Below are positions 41,048-50,118 of a stretch of 64,000 bases of DNA, one piece after another. The stretch comes from Solirubrobacteraceae bacterium (lineage in GTDB: Bacteria; Actinomycetota; Thermoleophilia; Solirubrobacterales; Solirubrobacteraceae), in assembly GCA_017882375.1 (NCBI GenBank), contig JADGPP010000010.1, forward strand, positions 1-64,000, read 5' to 3'. The position numbers were made by a program, and so were the translations under genes. Position 1 is the stretch's first letter; every line of letters starts with the position of its first letter. The notes beneath the pieces were generated by a model. That model searched no databases, was not told the DNA's origin, and was given only the letters and a program-made list of their open reading frames with translations.

Positions 41048-42151
41048 TTGCGAGTCCTCGCGACCGTGGAGAGATATGCGCCCGCGATCGGCGGCGCCGA
41101 GCGCGTGGTGCAACGCGTCGCGGAGGGCCTGGCGGCCCGCGGTCACGAGGTGCACGTCGTGACCGGCGGCCCGCCGGGGGAAGTGGAGCTGGGCGGTGTG
41201 CTGGTGCATCGCGTGGCGGTCAGCGGCAACGAGGCGCGTGGCATACGAGGCGACGGATCCTCGGTCACCCGCCTGATCGCGCGTCTGAGTCCGGACGTCG
41301 TGTTCAACTACGCGGCCCAGACGTGGGCCACCGACTGCTGCTTCACCCTGCTCGATCGCGAGGACCGGCCTCGCATGGTGCTGGCCCCCTGCGGCTTCTC
41401 CGGTCTCGGCAAGCGCCGCTACGAGCGCTATTTCGCCGCGATGCCCGCGCGGCTGCGGCGCTACGACGCGCTGATCCTGCACTCCTCGGTGTACCAGGAC
41501 TGGGACTTCGCGACGGCCGCCGGCGTCGAGCAGATGGTGATCGTTCCCAACGGCGCCGATCCCCCGGCCGGCGACGGCGCGCGGCCCGAGGGGCTCCCGG
41601 ACGGGCGACTCGCGGTCACTGTCGGCAGCCACGTGGTCAGCAAGGGCCATGCCCAGTTCGCCCGCGCGATTCGCACGCTCGTACGCGAGCGCCCGCTGAC
41701 GGGAGCGATCGTCGCGCCGCGGCGCCACGGTCTCGACGCCCTGCGCGGTTGTCAGCTGAGCTGTCTGGCGCGTGCGCACACGCATCCGTTGCGGATCGTG
41801 GACGGAGCCGTGCCGGGAGCGGTCCAGGGCACGATCGCTGCTGCCGATCTGTTCCTGTTCACATCCCGCGTGGAGTGTGCACCGATCGTCATCCTCGAGG
41901 CGATGGCAGCCGGCACGCCGTGGGTCAGCTACGACGTCGGCAACGTCTCGGAGCTCCCTGGAGGCGTCGTCGCCGGAAGCTTCACCGAGCTCGTGCAGGC
42001 CGCGCGCCGGATCCTCGACGGAGAGCGGCCCGAGCTTGCATCGGAGGGTCGCGAGGCGTGGCAGGCCCATCACCGCTGGGAGGACATCGTGCCGCTCTAC
42101 GAGTCGGCGTTCGAGCGCGTGCTGCAGGCCACGACGTCAAGCGTCGATTGA
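41048..42151 (+). CDS. GT4 glycosyltransferase
   Basis: A 367-residue GT-B protein starting at TTG. N-terminal RYAPAIGGAERVVQRVAEGLAARGHEV holds the glycine loop (GGAE) of GT4; C-terminal TSRVECAPIVILEAMAAGTPWVSYDVGN has the catalytic glutamate pattern. There is no signal peptide, so it works on the cytoplasmic face. It follows the DUF2304 gene by 12 bases in the same direction as wzx, so wzx, DPM1-like GT2, DUF2304 and this GT4 form one likely operon of about 4 kb. Confidence 0.88.
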   Translation: MRVLATVERYAPAIGGAERVVQRVAEGLAARGHEVHVVTGGPPGEVELGGVLVHRVAVSGNEARGIRGDGSSVTRLIARLSPDVVFNYAAQTWATDCCFTLLDREDRPRMVLAPCGFSGLGKRRYERYFAAMPARLRRYDALILHSSVYQDWDFATAAGVEQMVIVPNGADPPAGDGARPEGLPDGRLAVTVGSHVVSKGHAQFARAIRTLVRERPLTGAIVAPRRHGLDALRGCQLSCLARAHTHPLRIVDGAVPGAVQGTIAAADLFLFTSRVECAPIVILEAMAAGTPWVSYDVGNVSELPGGVVAGSFTELVQAARRILDGERPELASEGREAWQAHHRWEDIVPLYESAFERVLQATTSSVD

Positions 42152-42156
42152 CCCGA

Positions 42157-43323
42157 TCACGGGGGCGTGAGCTCCCGCGCGACGGCGGCGAAGCGCTTGG
42201 CGCTGACGTCCCAGTCGAAGCGCCCGGCAGCCTCGTCGCGGGCCGCGGCCCCGAGACGCGCCCGCAGGTCGGCGTCCGCCAGCAGCTGCGCCAGACACGA
42301 GCGCAGCCCCTCGATGTCGCGGGCCTGGACGAGCAACCCTCCCCGGCGGTCGCCGACGACCTCCCGCGTGCCCCCCACGTCGGTTGCGAGCACCGCCTTG
42401 CCCATCAGCGCGGCCTCGAGCACGGAGGTCGGCAGGCCCTCGGTGTAGCTGGGGTTCACGACGATGTCTGAGCTGCGGATCACAGCCCATGCGCGCTCTT
42501 CCGGCAGGTAGCCGAGGAACCGAGCGCGCACCGCGATCCCGAGGCGCTCGGCAAGCCGTTCGAGCTCGGCGCGGCGAGGTCCGTCTCCCACGATGCACAG
42601 CACTGCCGGCTCGCCCGTCAGTCCCGCGAAGGCGTTGAGCAGGTCCGCCACGCCCTTGCCGTCGATCAGGCGCCCGACGAACGAGACGATCGGGCGATCG
42701 GCCGCCCAATCGAGAAGCCGTTGGTCGGGTGGCGCGGCGTCCAGCCGCTCGATCCACATGCCGCGGTGGACGACGGTCGACTCACGGCGAGCGAGCCGCT
42801 GCACGAACTCCGCCGCGGCCTGCGAGATCGCGATCACCCCGTCGGCACGGCGCAGGAGCAAGCGCCCCAGCAGCCAGTCGTAGATCCGGGCGGCAGCCCG
42901 CGGCCCGCGGCCGGTGAGCTGAACGTAGTCCGAACCGTGCTCCACGTGCAGCAGCGGCCGGCGCAGGACCCGCGCGCAGGCGAGCGCCAGCGCCGAGCTC
43001 AGGAAGAAGCGGGTGTGGCTCACGAACACGTCGTGGCTGCGCGGGCGGGCGGAGCGCAGCGCGGACCAGAAGGCGGGTCGCCAGACCTTGGGGACGGGGA
43101 AGTTCGGGATCAGCTCGAAAGCGGGGAAGCGAACGACCAGCTGGCCGTCGGCCCGATGCTCGAGCGACTCCGCCTCCGGCGGGAGCTTCGTCGTGAAGAC
43201 CGTTATCGCGTCGACCTCGCCCGACCGCAGCAGGACGTTGTCGAGATCGCTCACGTAGCCCTCGAGCCCACCCACGTGGGGAGGGAAGTAGGGGCTGAAG
43301 ACCAGCAGCCTCAGCTGGTGCAC
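42157..43323 (-). CDS. GT4 glycosyltransferase
   Basis: A 388-residue GT-B protein. The N-terminus MHQLRLLVFSPYFPPHVGGLEGYV carries the GG loop, HVEHGSDYVQLTG resembles the acceptor-binding His region, and VSFVGRLIDGKGVADLLNAF plus NPSYTEGLPTSVLEAALMGKA is the nucleotide-sugar site. The convergent gap to the previous GT4 is five bases. No membrane helix is visible; it likely acts on a lipid-linked intermediate. Sugar specificity is unknown. Confidence 0.9.
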   Translation of the reverse strand: MHQLRLLVFSPYFPPHVGGLEGYVSDLDNVLLRSGEVDAITVFTTKLPPEAESLEHRADGQLVVRFPAFELIPNFPVPKVWRPAFWSALRSARPRSHDVFVSHTRFFLSSALALACARVLRRPLLHVEHGSDYVQLTGRGPRAAARIYDWLLGRLLLRRADGVIAISQAAAEFVQRLARRESTVVHRGMWIERLDAAPPDQRLLDWAADRPIVSFVGRLIDGKGVADLLNAFAGLTGEPAVLCIVGDGPRRAELERLAERLGIAVRARFLGYLPEERAWAVIRSSDIVVNPSYTEGLPTSVLEAALMGKAVLATDVGGTREVVGDRRGGLLVQARDIEGLRSCLAQLLADADLRARLGAAARDEAAGRFDWDVSAKRFAAVARELTPP

Positions 43324-43383
43324 CAGTCGACGTGTCGGCCGGCGCGAGGCACAACGGCTGTGTCGCTGGCCAGCATCCCCGGC

Positions 43384-44292
43384 ATGATACGAGCCGTGTC
43401 AGCGCCAGCACCAGCGAGCGAGCAGCCGCGCGAGGCCAGGGCGCCCTCGATCGCAACGGTCATTCCCTGCTTCAACGACGGCGCGACGCTGCGCGAAGCG
43501 GTTGACTCGGCAATCGCGCAGGACCGCATGGACGAGCTCGTGGTGGTCGACGACGGCTCGACCGACGCGGGCACGCTCGAGGTGTTCGAGTCGTTGACCA
43601 CGCAGGGGGTGAAGGTCGTGCATCGTCCCAATGGGGGTCTCGGTGCGGCGCGCATGACCGGTGTGCTCGCCACGAGCAGCGACTACGTCTTCTGTCTCGA
43701 CGCCGACGACCGGCTGCTGCCGGGAGCGCTGGCGCGGCTGGGCTCAGCGCTCGACGGCGACCCCGGGCTGGCCCTGGCGTGGGGCGACTACCGGCTGTTC
43801 GGCGGGCACAGCTGGCGCCAGGAGACCGCCCCCTCTCTCGATCCCTGGCAGATCACCTACCAGAACGACATACCGGCCTCGGTGCTCGTGCGCCGCGCGG
43901 CGCTGGTCAGCGATGGAGGCTGGGAGCTGCGCGGAGGATACGAGGACTGGGACATGTTGATGGGCCTGGCCGAACACGGACGACGAGGTGTGCGCGTGCC
44001 GATCGTCGCATACGAGTACCGCCAGCACGGTGTGCGCATGCTGGGGGAGGCGGCGGCGCGCCACGGGGACATCTACGAAGTGCTTCGCGCACGCCATCGC
44101 CGCCTGTTCGCCGGCCGCCGGCGGGCGTGGCAGCGCTCGGAGGCTCCGTGGTCGCTGAAGCTGCTGCTGCCGGTCATCTTCAGCCTTCCGATCGGTGCCA
44201 ACCGGCGGCGCCTGTTGGGAGGCGCCGCGTGTCACCTGGCGCGGCGTCGAGGGCTGCGCTCGCTGGTGCGGCGCGTGAGAAGCGGCGTGTGA
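43384..44292 (+). CDS. GT2 glycosyltransferase
   Basis: ATG 43384 (MIRAVSAPAPASEQPREARAP) is chosen because the frame further upstream is antisense to a GT4 gene. The 302-residue enzyme has ATVIPCFNDGATLREAV, LVVVDDGSTDAGT, VFCLDADDRLLPGAL (DxD) and GGYEDWDMLMGLAEHG, then a basic C-terminus with a hydrophobic patch (LKLLLPVIFSLPIGANRR) that may associate with membrane. It is divergent from the preceding GT4 gene and convergent with a methyltransferase. Confidence 0.88.
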   Translation: MIRAVSAPAPASEQPREARAPSIATVIPCFNDGATLREAVDSAIAQDRMDELVVVDDGSTDAGTLEVFESLTTQGVKVVHRPNGGLGAARMTGVLATSSDYVFCLDADDRLLPGALARLGSALDGDPGLALAWGDYRLFGGHSWRQETAPSLDPWQITYQNDIPASVLVRRAALVSDGGWELRGGYEDWDMLMGLAEHGRRGVRVPIVAYEYRQHGVRMLGEAAARHGDIYEVLRARHRRLFAGRRRAWQRSEAPWSLKLLLPVIFSLPIGANRRRLLGGAACHLARRRGLRSLVRRVRSGV

Positions 44293-44297
44293 GGCCG

Positions 44298-44313
44298 GGC
44301 CGGGCGCCCGGCC
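44298..44313. terminator. Bidirectional hairpin between convergent GT2 and methyltransferase genes
   Basis: GGCCGG, loop GCGC, CCGGCC form a perfect palindrome of 16 bases in the 27-base gap between convergent stop codons. Confidence 0.55.
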
Positions 44314-44319
44314 GCCGGA

Positions 44320-45228
44320 CTAGCGGCGCGCGATCCAGAACGAGCTGCCGCTGTCCCCCGGAGCGGCGAGGCCGGCGTCGGTGATCTCGGCTCGGCGGTC
44401 GCGGCACAGGGCATCAGTCGCGTAGAGCACCTCGAAGCTCGGGTTCATGGCGAGAAAGGCCTGCAGCAGGTACTGCTCGGCCCAGTAGAGACCGAAGTCC
44501 TCGAACAGATACCTGGGATACTCGTACGGTAGGCAGATGTCGTGGAAGTGCACGATCACCCCCGGCGCGAGGAGCGGTAGGACGCGTAGGATGATGCGGT
44601 TGACATCGCTGCCGATCTTGACCGTATGGGTCGTGTCCACGAACAGGATGTCGCTGGCCCGCAATTCGGCGAACACACTCTCGGGAACCTCCTGCGCCGG
44701 TACGCGGTGGAGCGCCGACAGGCCGGGCAGCGACTCGTCGACGGCCGTCGGAAACGGGTCGAAGGCCGCGAAGCTCGATTGAGTCCCCTCGGCCGCGTTC
44801 GCGGCACACGCCTGGGCCATGACCCGACTCGTCTGCCCGGAGCCGAGCTCGACGATCGATGCGGGCTTTGAGTCACGGACGATCGCGTAGAGCAGCCGGG
44901 CGTCGGGCAGCGGATAGGACGCGTTGAGCGCCTCATAGGCGAGCGTGGGCGCGTCGGCGCTCGCGAACTCGGCGATGTGGCCGGACAGCCGATCGCGTAG
45001 GCGCTCGAGCTGGGCGTCGAGATCGAGCTCGATGCCGCGCATCGGATCGGCCTCCTCCCAGATCCGCTCGGGAAGGGTCGATAGATCGGGGATCGGGCTG
45101 TAGTAGGTCTTGAGCACCAGCTGAAAGCCGGCGCGCTCTGCCGCGCGCCGGGCCAGGCCGTAGGCCCGCACGGCGAGCCTGCTGTCCCACAGACGTCGGC
45201 TGCGGATGATGCTGCCTTGGCCGAACAC
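44320..45228 (-). CDS. SAM-dependent methyltransferase (Methyltransf_24-like)
   Basis: A 302-residue single-domain protein related to the C-terminal half of the double methyltransferase at 25056-26792. Shared segments include SIVELGSGQTSRVMAQA (motif I), ASDILFVDTTHTVKIGSDVNRI, VIVHFHDICLPYEYP and EQYLLQAFLAMNPSFEVLY. The FVDTTHTVK acidic/His run is the metal-site type seen in this branch. It probably methylates a sugar or phosphorylated residue of the glycan. Ends 28 bases from the convergent GT2 gene, with a hairpin between. Confidence 0.83.
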   Translation of the reverse strand: MFGQGSIIRSRRLWDSRLAVRAYGLARRAAERAGFQLVLKTYYSPIPDLSTLPERIWEEADPMRGIELDLDAQLERLRDRLSGHIAEFASADAPTLAYEALNASYPLPDARLLYAIVRDSKPASIVELGSGQTSRVMAQACAANAAEGTQSSFAAFDPFPTAVDESLPGLSALHRVPAQEVPESVFAELRASDILFVDTTHTVKIGSDVNRIILRVLPLLAPGVIVHFHDICLPYEYPRYLFEDFGLYWAEQYLLQAFLAMNPSFEVLYATDALCRDRRAEITDAGLAAPGDSGSSFWIARR

Positions 45229-45276
45229 CCGGCGGAGCCTAGCCGCCGAAGCGGCCGAGGCGGACGGGCCGATCGC

Positions 45277-46485
45277 TCAGCTCTCGATGGCTCGGCGATA
45301 GATCTCGCCGAGAGCGGCACGACGCCGGGACATCGACAGCGGGCCGTCCGTCACGCGCGAGAGCGCCCCGGCGGCGAGCCGTTCGTGGAGGTCCGGCGCC
45401 GCGGCGACGCGGGCCAAAGAGTCGGCCAGTCTGGTCACGTACGCCTCCGACGGCGACGCGAGGGCGTGACGGAAGGACCTCGGGGGTGGCAGGGTGTGGT
45501 CGAAGCGGCACAGTCCATCCTCGCCGTAGAGCGTGTTCTCGCCGTCCACGACGAGGCCTGAGACGCCGTCCTCGACGAGCTCCGGTACGGCGAAGTGCCG
45601 GGTCGCCAGGACGGGCACGCCGTGCGCCATCGCCTCGAGCATCACGAACCCGAGCGTGTCCATGTGCGACGGAAAGAGCAGCAGGTGCGAGCGCCTGAAG
45701 AGCTCGTCGACGCGCGCCGCAGGAGTCGGCCAGGAGTGAATCTCGATACCTCCGACCCGCGCGATCTCAGCGCGCCAGTGCGCGGGCACGTCGCTGATCA
45801 CGTCCAGGACGACGTCGTGGGTGGACCTCACCTTGGTGATCGCCCGGATCGCCTCGACGCCCCCCTTCGCCTCGAATGCGGTGCCAACGAACAGCACGCG
45901 CAGCGGCCCGGGACTCCGCCGAGCAGGGCGGTCGGCCCGCGGGCGGATCGCCGGCAGGACACAGACCGTCTTCGCGCGAAGACGGTCTGGCGCAGGCGCC
46001 CCGAGCGCGGCGTGCAGGCCCCGCTCGGCGGCCCGCGACCAAGGCAAAAGGAAGCGACAGCTGTCCTCGCTCATTGCGGCGATCAGGCGTGCGCGCGCCC
46101 ACGGACGGCTCAACGACACACGCTGGTAGAGCGCGAAGACTTCGACGCACTCGAAGTCGAGGACATAGGGCAGAGCCGACCGGCGCAGCAGTTGCTGTGC
46201 GCTGTGGACGAGCACGCAGTCCGCCTGCGGCCGCAGCCTTACGCGGCGGATGTAACCGGCCGAGGACAGCCCGCGGATCGCGGCCCACTCGAGTCCCTCA
46301 CGCATCTTGCGCAAGCGGACGCCCTGCAGCGCGATGCGACGAGGCACGTGGGAGCCGCTCTGCTCGATCTCGGAGTCCGGCGTGCGGTAGGAGAAACCCT
46401 CAGGGACCGCCTGGAGCTGCTCCTGGAAGTAGGGATGCCCGAAGCGGCCTACGTGAAAGCAGACCGCTCTCTGGTCGATGCCCAA
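45277..46485 (-). CDS. GT4-like glycosyltransferase
   Basis: A 402-residue GT-B protein starting at TTG. RVLFVGTAFEAKGGVEAIRAI and LFPSHMDTLGFVMLEAMAHGVPVLA are the donor-binding parts of the GT4 family. The N-terminal domain (MGIDQRAVCFHVGRFGHPYF, LVHSAQQLLRRSALPYVLDFE) is less conserved. A perfect 28-bp palindrome lies inside the coding sequence. The next gene on this strand is an epimerase/reductase 55 bases upstream. Sugar specificity is not evident. Confidence 0.83.
   Translation of the reverse strand: MGIDQRAVCFHVGRFGHPYFQEQLQAVPEGFSYRTPDSEIEQSGSHVPRRIALQGVRLRKMREGLEWAAIRGLSSAGYIRRVRLRPQADCVLVHSAQQLLRRSALPYVLDFECVEVFALYQRVSLSRPWARARLIAAMSEDSCRFLLPWSRAAERGLHAALGAPAPDRLRAKTVCVLPAIRPRADRPARRSPGPLRVLFVGTAFEAKGGVEAIRAITKVRSTHDVVLDVISDVPAHWRAEIARVGGIEIHSWPTPAARVDELFRRSHLLLFPSHMDTLGFVMLEAMAHGVPVLATRHFAVPELVEDGVSGLVVDGENTLYGEDGLCRFDHTLPPPRSFRHALASPSEAYVTRLADSLARVAAAPDLHERLAAGALSRVTDGPLSMSRRRAALGEIYRRAIES
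45962..45989. repeat. Perfect 28-bp palindrome inside a GT4 gene
   Basis: CAGACCGTCTTCGC is followed directly by its exact reverse complement GCGAAGACGGTCTG, with no spacer. It encodes the PDRLRAKTVC segment of the GT4 gene. The symmetric arm length is far above chance for a random site and could be a binding or cleavage target or a slippage product. Confidence 0.95.
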
Positions 46486-46540
46486 GGCTGCCCGGGCATC
46501 GCCGTCGGCTAAACCTGCGCGGCGGCGCAGAACAGCTCGC

Positions 46541-47536
46541 TCACGTATGGCGGGTGGACGACTCGGGTGCTTGCGCAGTGGAGGGCTGATCCTCGCTCAA
46601 ACTCCCGCGAAACCACTCAACAGTCCTGCGAAGCCCTTCCTCGAGCCCGACCTGTGCCTCGAAGCCCATGAGACTCCGCGCCCTGGAGACGTCCAGGCAG
46701 CGAGTCGGCTGCCCATCGGGCTTCGATTCGTCCCAGACGATCTCTCCCTCGTAGCCGCTGAAGCGGCTGATCATGTCTGCCAGGTCACGGATCGTGGTCT
46801 CGACCCCAGTGCCGACGTTGACCGGATCCGAGGTTTGCAGGTGCTCGCACGCCAGCAACAGCGCGCGGGCTGCGTCATCGACGAAAAGGAACTCGCGCGA
46901 CGGCTTGCCGCTTCCCCACATCGTCACCTCTGGCGCACTCGCGTCGGCCGCTTCCTGGAACTTGCGAATCATGGCCGGGATCACGTGCGAGTCCTCGAGC
47001 GAGAAGTGATCGTTGGGCCCATAGAGATTGACGACCATGGGTACCACGGAATCGAAGTCGTATTGGCGCCGGTAGCTGTCGGAGAGGACCAGCATCATCT
47101 TCTTGGCGAGCCCGTACGGCGCGTTCGTCTCCTCGGGATAGCCGTTCCACAGCTCATCCTCCGAGAAGGGTGTGGGCGTGAACTTTGGGTAGGCGCAGAC
47201 CGTGCACGCCGAGACGAGCTTCTCGACGCCGGCCTGACGCGCCTGCTCAAAGACGTTTCCGGCCATCATCATGTTGTCGTAGACCAGCGGCGCGGGATTG
47301 CTGCGGTTGAAGCCGATGCCGCCCACGTTGGCCGCGAGATGAAAGACGATCTCGGCTCCATCGAGCGCCTCGCGCGTCGCGTTGGCGTCTCGCAGGTCGT
47401 GGTCTGCCGAGCGAACTATTCGTACCTCTGCCCCGAGCGCCTCGAGATCGCGGGCGATCGCCTTGCCGACGAATCCCGCCCCTCCGGTGAGGACCACCGC
47501 TCGGTCGGTCCAATAGGCTCGGCTTGGCTCGCGCAC
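46541..47536 (-). CDS. NAD(P)-dependent sugar epimerase/reductase, GDP-L-fucose synthase-like
   Basis: A 331-residue SDR with GGAGFVG (nucleotide binding), HLAANVGGIGFNRSNPA, CTVCAYPK and NAPYGLAKKM containing the Tyr-x3-Lys pair. SHVIPAMIRKF includes the histidine equivalent to the active-site His of GDP-fucose synthase, and VCAYPK keeps the active-site Cys. NLYGPNDHF is also family-specific. It likely makes a 6-deoxyhexose nucleotide sugar by epimerisation and reduction of a 4-keto intermediate. The GDP-mannose 4,6-dehydratase partner is not in the window. Confidence 0.88.
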   Translation of the reverse strand: MREPSRAYWTDRAVVLTGGAGFVGKAIARDLEALGAEVRIVRSADHDLRDANATREALDGAEIVFHLAANVGGIGFNRSNPAPLVYDNMMMAGNVFEQARQAGVEKLVSACTVCAYPKFTPTPFSEDELWNGYPEETNAPYGLAKKMMLVLSDSYRRQYDFDSVVPMVVNLYGPNDHFSLEDSHVIPAMIRKFQEAADASAPEVTMWGSGKPSREFLFVDDAARALLLACEHLQTSDPVNVGTGVETTIRDLADMISRFSGYEGEIVWDESKPDGQPTRCLDVSRARSLMGFEAQVGLEEGLRRTVEWFRGSLSEDQPSTAQAPESSTRHT

Positions 47537-47607
47537 GATGCTAGTAGCCTAGCCAACTCCGAGCTGCGCTCCTGCCGTTGGGCGGGCCGGACGCCCATCC
47601 CAACCAG

Positions 47608-50118
47608 ATGACAGGACTATTCCTCAGCGCCTGGGTGCTCTTTCCCCTGTCCCTGCTCGGAGTCTGCACCGGCGCGGGCTTGCTCGTCCGACGCCTCAGC
47701 GGCAACGCAGTCTCAGGTGCGTTGGTTCTTCCGGTCGGCTTTTCCGTCGCGGTTGCGCTCTCGACGCTCGGGACGTCGATCACCTGGCTAGCTCCAGCCA
47801 CCGGCGTGCTCGTCGTCGCCGTCGCCGTCGTGGGGATCGCCCTGGAGTGTCTGCTCGATCGTCCGCGTCCGCGAACTGCGCTGCGCAAGCTGATGCGAGT
47901 CGGTCCGTATCCAGCGCTTGCCGCGTTCGTGGCGTTCGCCGTGATCGCAGCGCCGGTCGTGTTGACGGGCACGGCCTCGTGGACGGGCTTCCAGCGCATA
48001 ACCGACACAGCCGGCCAGATGGGATTTGCACAGCACCTGGCCGAATCCGGGCGCTCGGTCCCGATCGGGAACTCCTCATTCAACATCACAATCCAAGGAC
48101 TCGCGGGCAACGGATATCCGGGCGGAGCGCAGGCCACCTTGGGAGTCATGGCCCACGTCATCGACACGGATGTCCCATGGTGCTTCCAGGCCTACCAAGC
48201 GTGGGCGGCCGCGATGGGCGCGCTTGCGCTGTTTGCTCTCCTGAGGCGTGTCATCCGCAGCCCGCTGATGTGCTGCATCGGCGCTGCCGTCGCGATTCAG
48301 CCGAACATCCTCTACGACTATGCACTGGTCAGCGGGATCAAGGAGCTGACGACCGCCAGTCTGATCCTGCTGGTTGTGGCGATTCTCGCCGAGCAACTCC
48401 CCGGTCCGCGTTCGCTGCGTTCCGGGCTTGCCCTCGCACCGGCGATTGCCGCATCCGTTGCTGCATTCAGCTACGGCGTCACCCCGTGGTTCGGTCTCCT
48501 GCTGCCGGCGGCGTTCGTCATCAGCCTGCTGGTCAGCGGAAGACGCCTGCGAACGGTCGCGAGCTGGGCCATCGCGGCAGTCGCAACGGCGATCCTGGCG
48601 ATTCCGACCGTGATCAGCTCGGTAAAACTCTTTGGTGATGTCAGGACTGCGGTGAACGGTGTCGTCGAACTCGGACTCGGCAACCTGACCGCGCCGATTC
48701 CGGAGATCTCTTCGGTCGGCGTATGGATCAGCAGCGACTACCGATTCCCGATGTATGCGCACGCCAGCGCCAGCCATGTCTTCGATGCGCTCGCAATTGC
48801 GTTGGCCGCGATCGGAGTCTTGTACGCGCTTTGGAGGCGCAGGTGGGTGGTTGCGGTCTTCGGCCTCGCGATCCCGATCGCGCTCGCCTACTGGGTCGCC
48901 CATGGCGGACCGTGGATCGAGCTGAAGGCGTACACGATCACAGCGCCAATGGTCTTGGCGATGGCATTCGTGGGCGCCGGCGCTCTCGCGACGCTCAGAT
49001 TGCGGCGCAGGAATGTGCAGTTGCCGTTGAACATCGCCGGATGGGCTGCCGCGCTCGCGGTCGCTGGGGCAGTGCTCTACGGAAATGCCTTGACCTATCA
49101 CGATATTTCGCTGGCCCCGGTGGCCCGATACGAACAGCTGGAGGCCATCGGGAAGCGCTTTGCCGGCGTTGGACCCGCATTCTTTCCCGCCTTTGACGAG
49201 TACTCCGAGTACTTTCTTCGACGCGAGCACGGGTACGACCTGAACATACCCCCCGGGCTCAAAGTCCGGCCGGGGGCGCTCGTACTGGCGCCGGGTCAAT
49301 TCGCGTTCGCCTTGGACCTCAACCAGCTCGAACTGAGCTTTGTCGAGTCGTTCCCATTGCTCGTGCTCGCACGAAGCCCGGTTGCAAGTCGTCCGCCCGC
49401 GAACTTCGACCTCGTCGATCAGACTGCGGATTTCCAGGTGTGGCGCCGTGTTCGTCCGGCCTCGGAGGTGCTGACCCACTTCCCGCTGTCCGGCCTGCCC
49501 ACCGAGCGGACGAGCGCGTTCTGCCAGAGCCTGCGCCAGGCCGTTCGCAGCGCGGGGACGGGAGCGTTGATTGCCTACGTTCCCACAAGCCCGCGGACTC
49601 TCCTGGTCCCGACGCAGGCAAAGCACCCCAGCTATTGGCACGCGGTCACCCCGGAAGCACTGCGGGCCTACGGTCAGGGTTCGATCGAAGGCTCGATCTC
49701 GATCCCCGCCGAAGGCACTTATGAAGTCTCGATGCCTGGCTCAGTCGGCCGCCGCGTTACCGTGTTCGTAGACGGGAGGCGGGTCGGGAGCATTGGCTAC
49801 CAGGAGCGCTACCCCGGACAGTACCTGCGATTCGGCCGGATCACGCTTAGCGCCGGAGCGCATTCCGTTCGTCTAACCCGCCCTGCGGGCGACCTTCACC
49901 CCGGTGACGGAGATGGTCCCGATACGTCCTCGGGCATCATCGGCTCATTGACGTTCGCCCTGGAACAGTCGCAGGCTGGGAAGCTGCGGTTGGCTGCAGG
50001 CAAGGACGCCGGCCCCGTATGTGCGACGCACGTCGGTTATCAATGGATCGAGGTACTCGCGCCTGCGGCCGTCGCCCGCCCGTCAGCTCGAGCTAGACGG
50101 GATGGAGTGGCCGCGTAG
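47608..50118 (+). CDS. Large polytopic membrane protein with C-terminal beta-rich extracytoplasmic domain
   Basis: ATG 47608 (MTGLFLSAWVLFPL) gives 836 residues. About 11-13 transmembrane helices occupy residues about 1-500, with an acidic extracytoplasmic region (ITDTAGQMGFAQHLAES). The rest is hydrophilic: a mixed region, then a beta-rich segment (GSISIPAEGTYEVSMPGSVGRRVTVFVDGRR, YLRFGRITLSAGAHSVRLTRPA) that looks like a jelly-roll/carbohydrate-binding module. This arrangement fits a GT-C-like transferase or polymerase acting outside the membrane. Its 3' end overlaps the following convergent gene by 26 bases. I do not recognise the exact family. Confidence 0.7.
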   Translation: MTGLFLSAWVLFPLSLLGVCTGAGLLVRRLSGNAVSGALVLPVGFSVAVALSTLGTSITWLAPATGVLVVAVAVVGIALECLLDRPRPRTALRKLMRVGPYPALAAFVAFAVIAAPVVLTGTASWTGFQRITDTAGQMGFAQHLAESGRSVPIGNSSFNITIQGLAGNGYPGGAQATLGVMAHVIDTDVPWCFQAYQAWAAAMGALALFALLRRVIRSPLMCCIGAAVAIQPNILYDYALVSGIKELTTASLILLVVAILAEQLPGPRSLRSGLALAPAIAASVAAFSYGVTPWFGLLLPAAFVISLLVSGRRLRTVASWAIAAVATAILAIPTVISSVKLFGDVRTAVNGVVELGLGNLTAPIPEISSVGVWISSDYRFPMYAHASASHVFDALAIALAAIGVLYALWRRRWVVAVFGLAIPIALAYWVAHGGPWIELKAYTITAPMVLAMAFVGAGALATLRLRRRNVQLPLNIAGWAAALAVAGAVLYGNALTYHDISLAPVARYEQLEAIGKRFAGVGPAFFPAFDEYSEYFLRREHGYDLNIPPGLKVRPGALVLAPGQFAFALDLNQLELSFVESFPLLVLARSPVASRPPANFDLVDQTADFQVWRRVRPASEVLTHFPLSGLPTERTSAFCQSLRQAVRSAGTGALIAYVPTSPRTLLVPTQAKHPSYWHAVTPEALRAYGQGSIEGSISIPAEGTYEVSMPGSVGRRVTVFVDGRRVGSIGYQERYPGQYLRFGRITLSAGAHSVRLTRPAGDLHPGDGDGPDTSSGIIGSLTFALEQSQAGKLRLAAGKDAGPVCATHVGYQWIEVLAPAAVARPSARARRDGVAA

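Noticed and set aside
42721-43383. N-terminal extension of the GT2 gene at 43384 back to 42721
   Set aside because: That part is antisense to the GT4 gene at 42157-43323 and has no GT2 similarity.
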